Source: Olavius algarvensis associated proteobacterium Delta 3
Lineage (GTDB): Bacteria > Desulfobacterota > Desulfobacteria > Desulfobacterales > CAFBRK01
Assembly: GCA_903231505.1 (NCBI GenBank)
Contig: CAFBRK010000319.1
Coordinates: 1-53,428, forward strand
Reading direction: 5' to 3'
Length of the DNA: 53,428 nt
Positions 1 through 8,804 of the stretch are shown piece by piece. The first letter of the stretch is position 1; every line of letters starts with the position of its first letter. The notes beneath the pieces were generated by a model, which was not told where the DNA came from, did no database searches, and saw nothing but the letters and a program-made list of their open reading frames with translations. Both the position numbers and the translations under genes were made by a program.

Positions 1-18
1 AATATGCTGCTGGGGCTC

Positions 19-53
19 TTTCCCCGAATCCCCCTCTCAGGGATTCGGGGAAA
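19..53. repeat. Perfect hairpin 3' of tex
   Basis: TTTCCCCGAATCCC (19-32) is exactly complementary to GGGATTCGGGGAAA (40-53), giving a 14-bp stem with a 7-nt loop. It lies about 90 nt beyond the tex stop codon. It lacks a T-run on the tex (minus) strand side after the stem, so it is not a canonical intrinsic terminator for tex; it looks more like a REP-type element that could protect the 3' end. Confidence 0.6.
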
Positions 54-60
54 AATACAG

Positions 61-101
61 TTCCTTTGCGTCCTCTGCGACTCTGCGGTCATCGTTTCCA
101 T
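61..101. repeat. Dispersed GC-GCAGAG-type repeat, copy 1
   Basis: The segment has the pattern TTTGCGTCCTCTGCGACTC-TGCGGTCATCG. It ends in the 16-mer CGGTCATCGTTTCCAT (86-101), which recurs exactly at 28658-28673 beside a second copy of the same element. Repeats of this kind (forward form ACCGCA..GCGCAGAG..CGCAGAGG) are widely scattered in proteobacterial intergenic DNA and are often mis-called as short proteins. Confidence 0.55.
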
Positions 102-144
102 ATGTCGGCAATCGGAACATACTTATGGCAACTGCTATAGACCC

Positions 145-2406
145 TCAGAATCCGTCCTTTCCGAAGCGGTCTGCAAAGGGATTGTGAAAGGGTTTTCTGA
201 CCGGCGATGCCTTTTTTTTCGATCTGGATGTCGAGCGGGATTTTTTTCTGGAGCCGGTATCCCGGTGTGGATCCCGTTTCATGGAAAGAGCGATCCGCTT
301 TCGTTCCAGGTCGACATCCAGGACGGTGACGGTTACCTGCTGGCGGGGGCGTACGACATCGGCCGGATTCTTGACAAACCTTTCGGACAGTTGACTAATG
401 TGGACCAGACCGTCCTGGTGCACCCCGACATCCACGAATGCCCCAAACGCCGTCACGTTAGTGACCACGCCGGGCAGTGTCATTCCCGGTTCCAGATCTT
501 CCATCCGTTCAATACCGGAAGCGAATTCCATGGATTCGAAGGCGCCTCGCGGATCTCTGCCAGGTTTTGCCAGCTCATCCAGAATATCCCTCAGGGTGGG
601 CATGCCGACGGTCGCATTCACATAGCGTTGCAGGTTGATTTTAGATCGAAGCGCGTCGTTGCGCATGAGTTCGGATACCGGGCAATCCAGGTCTGCTGCC
701 ATGGCAGCGACCACACGATAACTTTCCGGATGCACGGCGCTGGCATCCAAGGGATTGTCACCGTCCATCACCCTTAAAAAGCCCGCCGATTGCTCAAAGG
801 CTTTCGGCCCTAATCGGGGTACATGTTTGAATTCTTCCCGGTTCCGGAACGGCCCGTTCGTATCCCGATAGATCACGATCTGCTTGGCCAGGGCCGGCCC
901 AAGTCCCGATACGTAGGTGAGCAGCTGGGCGCTGGCCCGGTTGACATCGACACCGACGGCATTGACGCAGCTGATCACCATGTCGTCCAAGGCTTTTTTC
1001 AAATCGGTCTGATCGACATCGTGCTGATATTGCCCGATACCGATGGATTTGGGATCGATCTTGACCAGTTCGGAGAGGGGGTCCATGAGGCGGCGACCGA
1101 TGGAGACGGCGCCACGGATGGTCAAATCAAGGTCCGGAAATTCGTCTCTGGCAACTTTGGATGCGGAATAAACGGAGGCGCCACTTTCATCCACGCGGAT
1201 CACCGGGACGTTCGCTGTGTCGGCCGGTGTCTTTAGAAAGGCTTCGGTTTCTCTTCCGCCGGTTCCGTTGCCAACGGCAATCGCCTCAATGCGATACTCC
1301 TGCAGCAGGGTTGTCATCTTTCGGGCGCTCTGCCCGGATGCCCGTTGGGGATAAATGGTATCGGAATGTAGGAGTTTGCCCTGACGATCCAGGCAGGCCA
1401 CTTTGCAGCCGGTTCTCAGCCCCGGATCGATGGCCAGAATCCGTTTCGGTCCCAGTGGCGGTTCCAGGAGCAGTTCTCTTAAGTTGGTCGCAAATATCGC
1501 AATGGCGGCGGCGTCCGCCCGATCTTTGATTAGGAGCCGGATCTCGGTCTCCATGGAACGGGACAGCAGCCGGTGGTAGCTGTCCTGAAGGGCCGTTGCC
1601 ACGTGTTGTGAGTCCAGACCATTTCCCCTCACAAAGAGAGGCATCAAAAGGTCCAGGGCTTCGGCTTTCGAAGGCTGAACGGTCATGTTCAGCACATCTT
1701 CCCGCTCCCCCCGCCGGATGGCCAGCACACGATGGGAAGGGGCCTTGGCAGCCGGTTCCTCCCAGTCAAAATAATCCCGGTACTTTTGGCCCTCTTTTTC
1801 CTTCCCCCGGGCCACGCGGCTTTTTAGGGTCGACCGTTTCAGGAAAAACCGACGCAGGGTGCTGCGCGCCTCGGCATCCTCATTGATCCACTCGGCGATG
1901 ATGTCCCTGGCGCCGGCCAGTGCATCCTCCGTGGTATCCACCCCCTTGTCGGGATCGACGAAATCGCCGGCCGCCGCCTCCGGATGGATGCCGTTCTGAT
2001 CGAAAATGGCCCGGGCCAGAGCCTCCAGGCCTTTTTCCCGGGCGATGGTGGCCCGCGTGCGCCGCTTTGGGCGGTAGGGCAGATAGACGTCTTCCAGTTG
2101 AGCCAGCGTCGGTGCGGCCAGCACGCTGTCTCGCAGCGCGTCTGTGAGATGACCGTTTTCCGCCAGGGATGTCAGGATGGCCTGTCGCCGGTTTTCCAGT
2201 TCCCGGAGCTGGCCCAGTCGATCCCGAATGTCGGTGACGGCCAGTTCATCCAGGCTGCCGGTGGCCTCCTTGCGATAGCGTGCAATAAACGGGATTGTCG
2301 CGCCGTCGTCGAGCAGGGCGGCGGTGGATTTCACCTGGTCGACCGACAGGTTCAGTTCACGGGCAATCATTTCGGGGAAAGAAGATGTCGTGTTTGTCTC
2401 TTTCAT
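145..2406 (-). CDS. tex: Tex family RNA-binding transcription accessory protein
   Basis: Cytoplasmic nucleic-acid-binding protein of the Tex/Spt6-like family, 753 aa, full length for the family. Visible in order: the helical Tex_N region (about 10-190, with the conserved TIPFIARYRKEATGSLDE stretch); a YqgF/RNase H-like domain starting at RILAIDPGLRTG (about residue 327); a helix-hairpin-helix region (about 480-570); and a C-terminal S1 domain (about 640-712, GVVTNVTAFGAFVDVGVHQDG). The tail is Lys/Arg/Ser-rich. ATG start at 2406. Tex is known to bind RNA and influence transcription; its exact role in anaerobes is not settled. The upstream spacer is filled with short-period repeats, so tex is probably transcribed apart from the nrd genes. 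Confidence 0.95.
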   Translation of the reverse strand: MKETNTTSSFPEMIARELNLSVDQVKSTAALLDDGATIPFIARYRKEATGSLDELAVTDIRDRLGQLRELENRRQAILTSLAENGHLTDALRDSVLAAPTLAQLEDVYLPYRPKRRTRATIAREKGLEALARAIFDQNGIHPEAAAGDFVDPDKGVDTTEDALAGARDIIAEWINEDAEARSTLRRFFLKRSTLKSRVARGKEKEGQKYRDYFDWEEPAAKAPSHRVLAIRRGEREDVLNMTVQPSKAEALDLLMPLFVRGNGLDSQHVATALQDSYHRLLSRSMETEIRLLIKDRADAAAIAIFATNLRELLLEPPLGPKRILAIDPGLRTGCKVACLDRQGKLLHSDTIYPQRASGQSARKMTTLLQEYRIEAIAVGNGTGGRETEAFLKTPADTANVPVIRVDESGASVYSASKVARDEFPDLDLTIRGAVSIGRRLMDPLSELVKIDPKSIGIGQYQHDVDQTDLKKALDDMVISCVNAVGVDVNRASAQLLTYVSGLGPALAKQIVIYRDTNGPFRNREEFKHVPRLGPKAFEQSAGFLRVMDGDNPLDASAVHPESYRVVAAMAADLDCPVSELMRNDALRSKINLQRYVNATVGMPTLRDILDELAKPGRDPRGAFESMEFASGIERMEDLEPGMTLPGVVTNVTAFGAFVDVGVHQDGLVHISQLSERFVKNPADVVRPRQQVTVTVLDVDLERKRIALSMKRDPHRDTGSRKKSRSTSRSKKKASPVRKPFHNPFADRFGKDGF

Positions 2407-2422
2407 GGGATCGTCTATTTAT

Positions 2423-2632
2423 GGTTTCAGGTGTTGGTGTTCAGGTGTCAGGCATTCGAGGTTTCGGGTGTCCGATGTGAGGTGTCAGGTGTCGGGTGTC
2501 GGGTTTCAGTACCATTTTTTCCTGACACCTGAAACCCGAAACCTGCTTGTGGGGTCATAACCCGGAGGGCGACTCGTGGGGTCGTAGCCTTCAGGCGAAG
2601 CCCCAAGCCCCAACACCCGAAACCTGAAATCC
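2423..2632. repeat. Short-period GGTGTC/GGTTTC array with counter-arm
   Basis: A degenerate 7-8 nt period array (units such as GGTTTCA, GGTGTCA, GGTGTCG) runs forward from 2423 to 2509. It meets reverse-complement units at 2521-2547 and again at 2608-2632. Exact pairings include GGTGTCAGG (2481-2489) with CCTGACACC (2521-2529), and GGGTTTCAG (2501-2509) with CTGAAACCC (2529-2537); the interior loop contains a T6 run. It fills the gap between the nrdG-type gene and tex and may end transcription or protect the nrd transcript. Confidence 0.7.
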
Positions 2633-2676
2633 ATCCGTTTTCCTTGGCAGTGCCATGTTGTTGATGAAACGGCGGG

Positions 2677-3375
2677 TTACCGGATGACACAGGACCGCAC
2701 ATACGGCGTGACGATGTCTTTGAGCCGGGCCATTTCCGTTTCACTGAAGCGGCTGTCCCGGTTCCGGAAAAACTCCGGGTGCAGCAGGTGGCCGTCTTCG
2801 AAATGCTGCAACGCATACCGTGTGGCACCGCGAATGGTCCGGGCAATCTGTTCGATGATGACATCGTTGATGAAGGGCTTCACGCAGGTGGTTCTGAACT
2901 CATAGGCAGGGGCCCGTTCCATGATCATGCGGATGCTGGCGAGGATGGCACCGGGATCGCATGTCCTTCGGATCCACGGCTCGTACTGGAGGGGATCGGT
3001 CTTGATGTCCATGGCGATGTAGTCGACCAGGCCCTGATCCAGCAGATTGCCGATGGCTTCCGGTCGGCTTCCGTTGGTGTCCAGCTTGACGGGGTAGCCC
3101 ATGGATTTGATACGCCGGCAGAGTTCGGTCAAATCGTGGTGCAGCGTCGGCTCACCGCCGGAGATCACCACACCGTCCAGAAATCCCTTTCGGTCCTCGA
3201 GAAAATCGAAAACACCATCCTCTTTCAACAGGGCCGGACAATCCCGGCATCCCCGGGCCAATTCCGGATTATGGCAGAAAGGGCAGTCGAAGTTGCATCC
3301 GGATAGAAACAAGACACAACTGAGTTTTCCCGGGTAGTCGATCAGGGAGTTTTTTTGTATCCCGCCGAGTTGCAT
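2677..3375 (-). CDS. nrdG: Anaerobic ribonucleoside-triphosphate reductase activating protein (radical SAM)
   Basis: Radical SAM activase that installs the glycyl radical on NrdD. The 232-aa protein begins MQLGGIQKNSLIDYPGKLSC and carries the CxxxCxxC cluster motif at Cys27, Cys31 and Cys34 (GCNFDCPFCHNPE), followed by GGEPT for SAM binding. It is longer than E. coli NrdG and matches the roughly 230-aa NrdG2-type subfamily (TIGR02495-like). The open frame extends to 3537, but that extension would overlap nrdD and has no activase-like residues, so the ATG at 3375 is chosen, 25 nt after the nrdD stop. The two genes form an operon, which fits an enzyme-activator pair. Confidence 0.93.
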   Translation of the reverse strand: MQLGGIQKNSLIDYPGKLSCVLFLSGCNFDCPFCHNPELARGCRDCPALLKEDGVFDFLEDRKGFLDGVVISGGEPTLHHDLTELCRRIKSMGYPVKLDTNGSRPEAIGNLLDQGLVDYIAMDIKTDPLQYEPWIRRTCDPGAILASIRMIMERAPAYEFRTTCVKPFINDVIIEQIARTIRGATRYALQHFEDGHLLHPEFFRNRDSRFSETEMARLKDIVTPYVRSCVIR

Positions 3376-3400
3376 GATGCGTCCTGTCCGTGAAAACGGC

Positions 3401-5584
3401 CTAGCAGTTGCCTTCCATCCGCCGCTCGTCCGGTGTGCACTCGACTCCCGCATCCATGGAAACGGCCGATACCGCCATGGTATGGTCGCTGACACGGTAG
3501 GTCTTCCGGTCATCGAACTCGGCGGATTTGCCTTCATTCCACTGCTTGATGGGCCTCAGGTACCCGACCACTCTGGAATAGACTTCGGTCTCGGCCTGAC
3601 ACCGGTTGCATCGGTGCTGTTTTCCCGTCAAGTATCCGTGGGATGGACAGATGCTGAAGGTGGGCGTCAAGGTGAAGTAGGGCAGGTGGTAGTTGTTGGC
3701 AATCTTCCGCACGAGGGCCTTTACTGCTTCGATATCGGTGATTAACTCCCCGAGAAAGATATGCAGGACCGTACCCCCGGTATACTTGGTCTGGAGTTCG
3801 TCCTGCAGGGCCAGGGTGTCGAACAGGTCGTCGCTGTAATTGACCGGCAGCTGCGTTGAATTCGTGTAATAGGGGGCCGCGCCGCGCTGGAACTCGTCTT
3901 CATTGGCACAGAGGATCTCCGGATACCGTTTTTTGTCCATCATGGAGAGTCGAAACGAGGTTCCTTCTCCCGGTGTGGCCTCGAGGTTAAAAATATCCCC
4001 CGTCTCTTCCTGAATCTCGGTGATCAACGCCCGGATATGGTCCATGATCTTCAGGGCGAAGGCCTGCCCCTGGGCGGTCGTAATGTTTTTTCCGAAAAAG
4101 TTCGTACAGGCTTCGTTCATGCCGATGGTGCCGATGGTTGAAAAATGATTTTTCCAGTACAGGTCGGAGTTTTGTTTGATCTCCCGAAGGTAGTATTTCG
4201 AATATGGATAGAGGTTCAGATCGGTGAATCGTTCGAGGATCTTTCGTTTGATGACAAGAGATTCTTTGGCCATCTGAACCATCTGGCTGAGCCGGTCGAA
4301 GAAGTCGGTCTCGTTACTGGCCAGATGGCCGATGCGGGGCAGGTTGATGGTGACCACCCCGATGGAGCCGGTCAGCGGGTTTGCGCCAAACAGGCCTCCG
4401 CCCCGCTTGAGGAGTTCACGGTTGTCGAGGCGCAGCCGGCAGCACATGGACCGGGCATCCTCCGGGCTCATGTCCGAGTTGACGAAGTTTGAAAAGTACG
4501 GGATGCCGTATTTGCCGGTCACCTGCCAGAGCATTTCGAGATTGGGATTATTCCAGTCGAAATCCTCCGTAATGTTGTAAGTGGGGATCGGAAACGTAAA
4601 CACGCGGCCCTTGGCGTCACCTTCCATCATCACCTCGGCGAAGGCACGATTGATCAGGTCCATTTCATTCTGGAACTCGCCGTATGTCCTTTCCTGAAAC
4701 TCACCCCCGATGATGACCGGATGATCCTTGAGTATAGACGGTACGTACAGGTCCATGGTGATGTTGGTAAACGGCGTCTGGAACCCCACCCGGGTGGGGA
4801 TGTTGATGTTGAAAATAAATTCCTGGAGGGCCTGCTTGACGTCATCGTATTGGAGATTGTCGTAACCGATGAAGGGCGCCAGGAGAGTGTCGAAATTGGA
4901 TATCGCCTGGGCCCCCGCCGCTTCGCCCTGGAGCGTGTAAAAGAAATTGACGATCTGGCCTAGGGCGGAGCGGAGATGTCTCGGCGGCCCACTTTCCACC
5001 TTGCCTTCAACCCCTCTGAAACCCTGCATGAGAAGATCCTTGAGATCCCAGCCGACGCAATAGACGGACAAGAGACTCAGGTCGTGAATATGAAGATCCC
5101 CTTCCTTGTGGGCGCGACGGAGCTCCGGCGGATAGATCCGGTTGAGCCAGTACTCGGACGTGACATCCGAGGAGATGTAGTTGTTGAGACCTTGCAGGGA
5201 AAAGCTCATGTTGCTGTTTTCTTTTATCTTCCAGTCGAGCTTTTCGATGTAGTTCTCTACAAGGCTGACACTGGCCTTTGTCGCGATATTGCGGATCTGG
5301 GCATGCTGTTCGCGATAGAGGATGTAGGCTTTGGCGGTTTTATAAAACGGGGAATCGAGCAGCACCCGCTCGACGATATCCTGTATTTCCTCTACTTCCG
5401 GAACCGGCCCGAGTCGCAGTTCGTGAGCCAGGGTCAACACGCGAAGGGTCAGCTTCTTGGCTTCCCGATCTTCGAATTCGCCGGTGGCCTGACCGGCCTT
5501 GGCAAGCGCGGATGTGATTTTCGAGGAATCAAAAGGAACAACGCGGCCATCTCGTTTCTTGATATTTTCGAACACAGTTTTCAC
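3401..5584 (-). CDS. nrdD: Anaerobic class III ribonucleoside-triphosphate reductase
   Basis: Glycyl-radical enzyme that makes dNTPs without oxygen; about 727 aa. The N-terminus (about 8-95, KKRDGRVVPFDSSKI) is an ATP-cone allosteric domain. The C-terminus has the zinc-binding cysteines (ICPSHGYLTG then CNRCQAETEVY) directly before the glycyl-radical loop RVVGYLRP, with the radical Gly near residue 674. Two starts are possible: GTG at 5584, or GTG at 5575, which has a GAGGTG Shine-Dalgarno six bases before it and gives the more usual MFENIKKRDG beginning. The activase gene follows directly. A candidate NrdR double site lies 125-170 nt upstream. Confidence 0.95.
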   Translation of the reverse strand: MKTVFENIKKRDGRVVPFDSSKITSALAKAGQATGEFEDREAKKLTLRVLTLAHELRLGPVPEVEEIQDIVERVLLDSPFYKTAKAYILYREQHAQIRNIATKASVSLVENYIEKLDWKIKENSNMSFSLQGLNNYISSDVTSEYWLNRIYPPELRRAHKEGDLHIHDLSLLSVYCVGWDLKDLLMQGFRGVEGKVESGPPRHLRSALGQIVNFFYTLQGEAAGAQAISNFDTLLAPFIGYDNLQYDDVKQALQEFIFNINIPTRVGFQTPFTNITMDLYVPSILKDHPVIIGGEFQERTYGEFQNEMDLINRAFAEVMMEGDAKGRVFTFPIPTYNITEDFDWNNPNLEMLWQVTGKYGIPYFSNFVNSDMSPEDARSMCCRLRLDNRELLKRGGGLFGANPLTGSIGVVTINLPRIGHLASNETDFFDRLSQMVQMAKESLVIKRKILERFTDLNLYPYSKYYLREIKQNSDLYWKNHFSTIGTIGMNEACTNFFGKNITTAQGQAFALKIMDHIRALITEIQEETGDIFNLEATPGEGTSFRLSMMDKKRYPEILCANEDEFQRGAAPYYTNSTQLPVNYSDDLFDTLALQDELQTKYTGGTVLHIFLGELITDIEAVKALVRKIANNYHLPYFTLTPTFSICPSHGYLTGKQHRCNRCQAETEVYSRVVGYLRPIKQWNEGKSAEFDDRKTYRVSDHTMAVSAVSMDAGVECTPDERRMEGNC

Positions 5585-5708
5585 CTCAGAGGCTTCCGGT
5601 TAGCATTGACCAATCAATTCGAAACAGCAAGGGCCGGCCTGACGATCGGGCACGGCGTTGGGTAACGGATGTGACACGAACGCAGTGTTTCGAGGTACGT
5701 TCAACCAT

Positions 5709-5755
5709 ACAACAATATGTTGTTGTGTGTCAATACTAAAAAGCCAAGATGTTGT
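5709..5755 (-). promoter_or_regulatory. Candidate NrdR double operator upstream of nrdD
   Basis: ACAACAATATGTTGT (5709-5723) is an inverted repeat (ACAACA-3 nt-TGTTGT). A weaker second copy, sharing the TGTTGT half and most of the left side, sits at 5741-5755. The offset is exactly 32 bp, about three helical turns. NrdR, the ATP-cone repressor of ribonucleotide reductase genes, is known to bind two palindromic boxes about 31-32 bp apart. The site lies upstream of nrdD. The assignment to NrdR is inferred from layout and location. Confidence 0.5.
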
Positions 5756-5785
5756 ATGAGGAGATGTTTTGGCACGCCATCGTTA

Positions 5786-6796
5786 TTACGGCGGGGGATG
5801 CGGTTTCACCTTCTCTTTGGACGTGATCCAGATGAAGTCGCCCTGGTCAAGATCGAACTCCTGACCGGCTTCGGCCAGGTAAACGGTTCGAAACGGGACC
5901 CGTGAGCGTCGATAAGCACGTTGGGGGATGCCGAACTTATTGACGATGTGGCCGTTTCCGACAATGACCACCAAAATTTCCGAGTTCAGGGCTGCGGCAA
6001 TGGATTCGGCCATGGCTTCATCCCAGGTGCACTGGGCTTCGTAAAAATAATCGAAATTGTCCCGGCCCCGCATCTTATGCATCTCGAATATCTCCTGGAC
6101 ATAGGCCCGGTGAGCTTCGTCGCTCAGATCGATATCCTCCGGCAGAAATTCCCTGTCGAACGATTGAAGGTTGGCCAGACCCCCGGTGGCGATTTTAGCC
6201 GGCAGATGGAAAGGGATGTTTAATCCGATCAGGGGCACCTGATGGGTTCGGACAAAATCCAGAATCGGTCGATACAGCGCGTAGTCATAGCGCCAGTTGG
6301 CATACCAGTGGGTCTGCTGGATCAGCTCCGTTTCCTCCAGCCCGCCCCGGGACCAGTTTTCCAGAATCGCGTTGTAGGTCCGGTCGAACATTTCCATACC
6401 GACGGCGATCGGAAGCTCCCGCTGCTGCAAGCCGTTTAGGATCTCGAGCTGGATGTCATGATGCCGGGCATTTGTATGCCGTTCACCGATGTAAACGACT
6501 CCAGCCGACGACAGATCATCCAGCAGCATGTCAACGGTGATGGGTTTGCCTGTTTCGGAAGAGAGAATCGTTCCGGGTTCGTAGGTCACCGCCGAGGCAT
6601 CAATGGCTGCCGGCTTTGCAGACATGGCACATCCTCCAATGATCAGCGCCGATCCAATCCCGATAGCGATGCCGATCACCCCTCGCAGCCAGCGGCGGCC
6701 AGTTCGGTTCCCACCCGCTCCGGCAAGGGCGTGGTGCCCGGTATTTCGCGATACGGCCTGTTGTTTGGTCCCGGCTTGTGTTTGCGATATCGACAT
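5786..6796 (-). CDS. ChaN-like haem-binding lipoprotein family protein
   Basis: 336-aa envelope protein of the ChaN / DUF399 group (haem-uptake, Tiki-like fold). The N-terminus is a basic stretch followed by a hydrophobic segment (GVIGIAIGIGSALIIGGCAMS) ending in a lipobox IGGC near residue 54, so it is probably a lipoprotein. The diagnostic VVYIGERHTNARHHDIQLEIL motif follows, then GLNIPFHLPAKIA and a C-terminal VVIVGNGHI histidine motif. Family members bind haem dimers in Campylobacter; whether this one does is unknown. Start ATG 6796 is the only methionine before the signal; the 50-residue pre-signal extension is long and a later GTG is possible. Confidence 0.85.
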   Translation of the reverse strand: MSISQTQAGTKQQAVSRNTGHHALAGAGGNRTGRRWLRGVIGIAIGIGSALIIGGCAMSAKPAAIDASAVTYEPGTILSSETGKPITVDMLLDDLSSAGVVYIGERHTNARHHDIQLEILNGLQQRELPIAVGMEMFDRTYNAILENWSRGGLEETELIQQTHWYANWRYDYALYRPILDFVRTHQVPLIGLNIPFHLPAKIATGGLANLQSFDREFLPEDIDLSDEAHRAYVQEIFEMHKMRGRDNFDYFYEAQCTWDEAMAESIAAALNSEILVVIVGNGHIVNKFGIPQRAYRRSRVPFRTVYLAEAGQEFDLDQGDFIWITSKEKVKPHPPP

Positions 6797-6872
6797 GGTA
6801 TTTTTTTACACGTTTGACTATGTTGCTCTGTGGAGTAAAATGACCCCGGCATCAAACCAAAGCCCTTCATAG

Positions 6873-6898
6873 GCACCAAACACCAAACACCAAACACC
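6873..6898. repeat. CACCAAA tandem array
   Basis: Perfect 7-nt period: CACCAAA repeated three times plus a partial unit. It lies between the divergently oriented ChaN-like gene and the small membrane-protein gene, ending only a few bases before the ATG at 6905. It resembles the other short-period arrays in the window but shows no counter-arm. Confidence 0.7.
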
Positions 6899-6904
6899 AT
6901 TACC

Positions 6905-7162
6905 ATGCAATTAGATCAGAATCCCGTTTTCAGAAGAATCATCGCGCCCTGGTATGACTCGACCACGGCCTGCTGGGTCGTGCTGGCGTTGATGGCGCTG
7001 GTCTTTGTGTTTTCCACCGTCGGCATCGCTGTCGCCCAGAAAACCATCGAATTTCGAGGGCATCTCTGGCTGCCGATGATCCTATTGCTGTTAAGCGGCA
7101 GCGTCATGGTGTCTACCCTCTTTCGTCTCCTTAAACGCCGGTCCCGCAGAGGGCCCCGCTGA
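6905..7162 (+). CDS. Small two-TM membrane protein, unknown function
   Basis: 85 aa. Two hydrophobic helices are visible: CWVVLALMALVFVFSTVGIAV (about 23-43) and HLWLPMILLLLSGSVMVSTLF (about 53-73), with a strongly basic C-terminus (RLLKRRSRRGPR) that should face the cytoplasm. No family recognised. The ATG follows a CACCAAA repeat and has no obvious Shine-Dalgarno, so the start is uncertain. The regular hydrophobic pattern and positive-inside tail support a real gene. Confidence 0.55.
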   Translation: MQLDQNPVFRRIIAPWYDSTTACWVVLALMALVFVFSTVGIAVAQKTIEFRGHLWLPMILLLLSGSVMVSTLFRLLKRRSRRGPR

Positions 7163-7191
7163 CAGTCAGAGGCAAAGTCTGACGCAGCGGA

Positions 7192-7656
7192 TCACTTCTT
7201 GGCAAACTCGGTAAAACTCATTTCCCGATAGCTATTTGTATGCATGTACTTGAGGATGGACAGGAACAGATCCGGTGACATGAAGCCCGGCCGGCTGCCG
7301 ATCCGTTTCCCTCTCTCGTTGAGAAACCAGGTGGTGGGAAGCCCCCGAACAGAGTACGTGGCGGCGAGTCTCTTTTCTTTGTCGGAGTCTATTTTGACCG
7401 GGATGAAATTCTTGTTCAGAAAGGCAATGACGTCCGGTACCCGAAAGGTTTCCCGTTTCATTTTTTCGCAGGAGTCACACCATTCCGCCCAAAAAAAAAG
7501 CAAGACTTTCCTGCCCTGCTCTTTTCCCAGTGAGGTTCCTTCGGCATAGTCATACCATCGGATTTGGCTTGCCACGGCCGGTATCGCCACCGATATCGCC
7601 AGTGCCACCGATGCTGCCAGGGCGATGCGGGCCGTCCGATTGTGGAGTTTGTTCAT
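7192..7656 (-). CDS. Exported thioredoxin-fold protein
   Basis: 154-aa periplasmic thioredoxin-like protein. After a signal peptide (ARIALAASVALAISVAIPAVASQ) the active-site motif is WAEWCDSCEKMKRE (CxxC), then PTTWFLNERGKRI with the cis-proline region. It resembles the thioredoxin_7 / SoxW-like single-domain redox proteins. It follows ccdA by 16 nt on the same strand, so CcdA probably passes electrons from cytoplasmic thioredoxin to this protein. ATG 7656 is preferred to the GTG two codons earlier. Confidence 0.88.
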   Translation of the reverse strand: MNKLHNRTARIALAASVALAISVAIPAVASQIRWYDYAEGTSLGKEQGRKVLLFFWAEWCDSCEKMKRETFRVPDVIAFLNKNFIPVKIDSDKEKRLAATYSVRGLPTTWFLNERGKRIGSRPGFMSPDLFLSILKYMHTNSYREMSFTEFAKK

Positions 7657-7672
7657 TGTCACGTATCCCCAT

Positions 7673-8362
7673 TCAGAATTGAATCCTGTCCAAAATAAGG
7701 CCGATGCCCACCAGAATCAACAAGCTTCCGGCAGCCACGTTGATATATCGTATGGCCGACGATGCCTTCTGCATCAGTGTCAGGATCAGGTGGATGAAAA
7801 CGGAGATCACCAGAAAGGGGACGGCCAGTCCGGCCGAGTAAACTCCCAGAAGGCCGATACCCTGCCATATGGTTTCCTGGCTGCCGGCGATGATCAGTAT
7901 AGAACCCAGCAAGGGACCGACGCAGGGGCTCCAGCCGGCACCAAAGGCCATCCCGACAAGAAAGGTGCCGAACATATGCAGCGGTTTTTTTCGGAGTTGC
8001 AGCCGTTTTTCAAAATCCAGGGCCCGGATGCGGAAAAGTCCCATGAGGTGAAGTCCGAACACCAGGATAATAACCCCGCCGATGACCCGCACATACTGTC
8101 GATACTGAAAAAAGAGACCACCGAGAAACGACGCCGATGCCCCCAATAGCACAAACACAAACGAAAACCCCATCACGAAGGCCAGGGTGGATAGAACCAC
8201 TTTCTTCCGGATCCGAGAGGTTTCCGATCCGGTGAGTTCTTCCAGACTGTACCCGGTGATAAAGGTAAAATAGGCCGGGATCAGCGGCAGCACACAGGGT
8301 GAGAAAAACGACAGCAATCCGGCCAGCAAGGCGGCCGGGTATGTGACTGGTTCGGCAAACAT
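7673..8362 (-). CDS. ccdA: Cytochrome c biogenesis / thiol-disulfide transmembrane protein CcdA
   Basis: 229-aa inner-membrane protein with six predicted helices, the CcdA/DsbD-beta family. The two redox cysteines lie in the expected Pro-flanked motifs: FFSPCVLPLIPAYFTF (Cys23) and GAGWSPCVGPLLGS (about Cys142). The family moves reducing equivalents from cytoplasmic thioredoxin across the membrane. The next gene encodes the exported thioredoxin-fold protein that is the likely acceptor; cytochrome c maturation is the usual end use. ATG start at 8362. Confidence 0.93.
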   Translation of the reverse strand: MFAEPVTYPAALLAGLLSFFSPCVLPLIPAYFTFITGYSLEELTGSETSRIRKKVVLSTLAFVMGFSFVFVLLGASASFLGGLFFQYRQYVRVIGGVIILVFGLHLMGLFRIRALDFEKRLQLRKKPLHMFGTFLVGMAFGAGWSPCVGPLLGSILIIAGSQETIWQGIGLLGVYSAGLAVPFLVISVFIHLILTLMQKASSAIRYINVAAGSLLILVGIGLILDRIQF

Positions 8363-8620
8363 GGTTTCAATGAATCAATCCTGCGGCGCGTAACTTTCTG
8401 AGAGACAGCGTCGGTCATCCCGTTACAGGTTTACATGAATTTAGATAATCATCGTATCGTCAAAAGGCAAAAACACACGGCAACTGAATAACCCTGAATG
8501 TTGGAAAGCGTCTCAATATTGGCCCTTTCCAACCATTCCCTGAAAAGATTTCATCCAAAAGAAAAGGCGCCCAGCCCCTTGGTCCTGCGGACTTCCCTGT
8601 GCTTCTCGATCCGGGCCGGT

Positions 8621-8668
8621 CGCGCAAAAACTCGTCCCGCTGCCAGCGGGACTCAGACAGTTTGCGCG
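8621..8668. repeat. Nested inverted repeat in the 8363-8804 spacer
   Basis: CGCGCAAA (8621-8628) pairs with TTTGCGCG (8661-8668), and inside it GTCCCGCT (8634-8641) pairs with AGCGGGAC (8645-8652) around a 3-nt loop. The 442-nt spacer between ccdA and proC also holds GGGGGTCTTC/GAAGTCCCCC (about 8766-8787) and CCCGC/GCGGG hairpins just beyond the proC stop. I see no protein-coding gene here; open frames across it are low-complexity readings of the repeats. Confidence 0.6.
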
Positions 8669-8804
8669 CCTTATCGTCCCGGCTCTACGATGTTTCCCCG
8701 CCGTTTTTGTGGCGGGCTCGGCTACGGGGCAACGGGGGAACGGCCCAACGCCATTGGCCCCTACGGGGGTCTTCCTGAAGTCCCCCGCTATGCGGGAGGA
8801 GTGT

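Noticed and set aside
19..53. Intrinsic terminator of tex
   Set aside because: No T-run follows the stem on the tex strand.
2677..3537. 286-aa form of the NrdG-type activase
   Set aside because: The extra 54 residues overlap nrdD and are not activase-like; ATG 3375 is the proper start.
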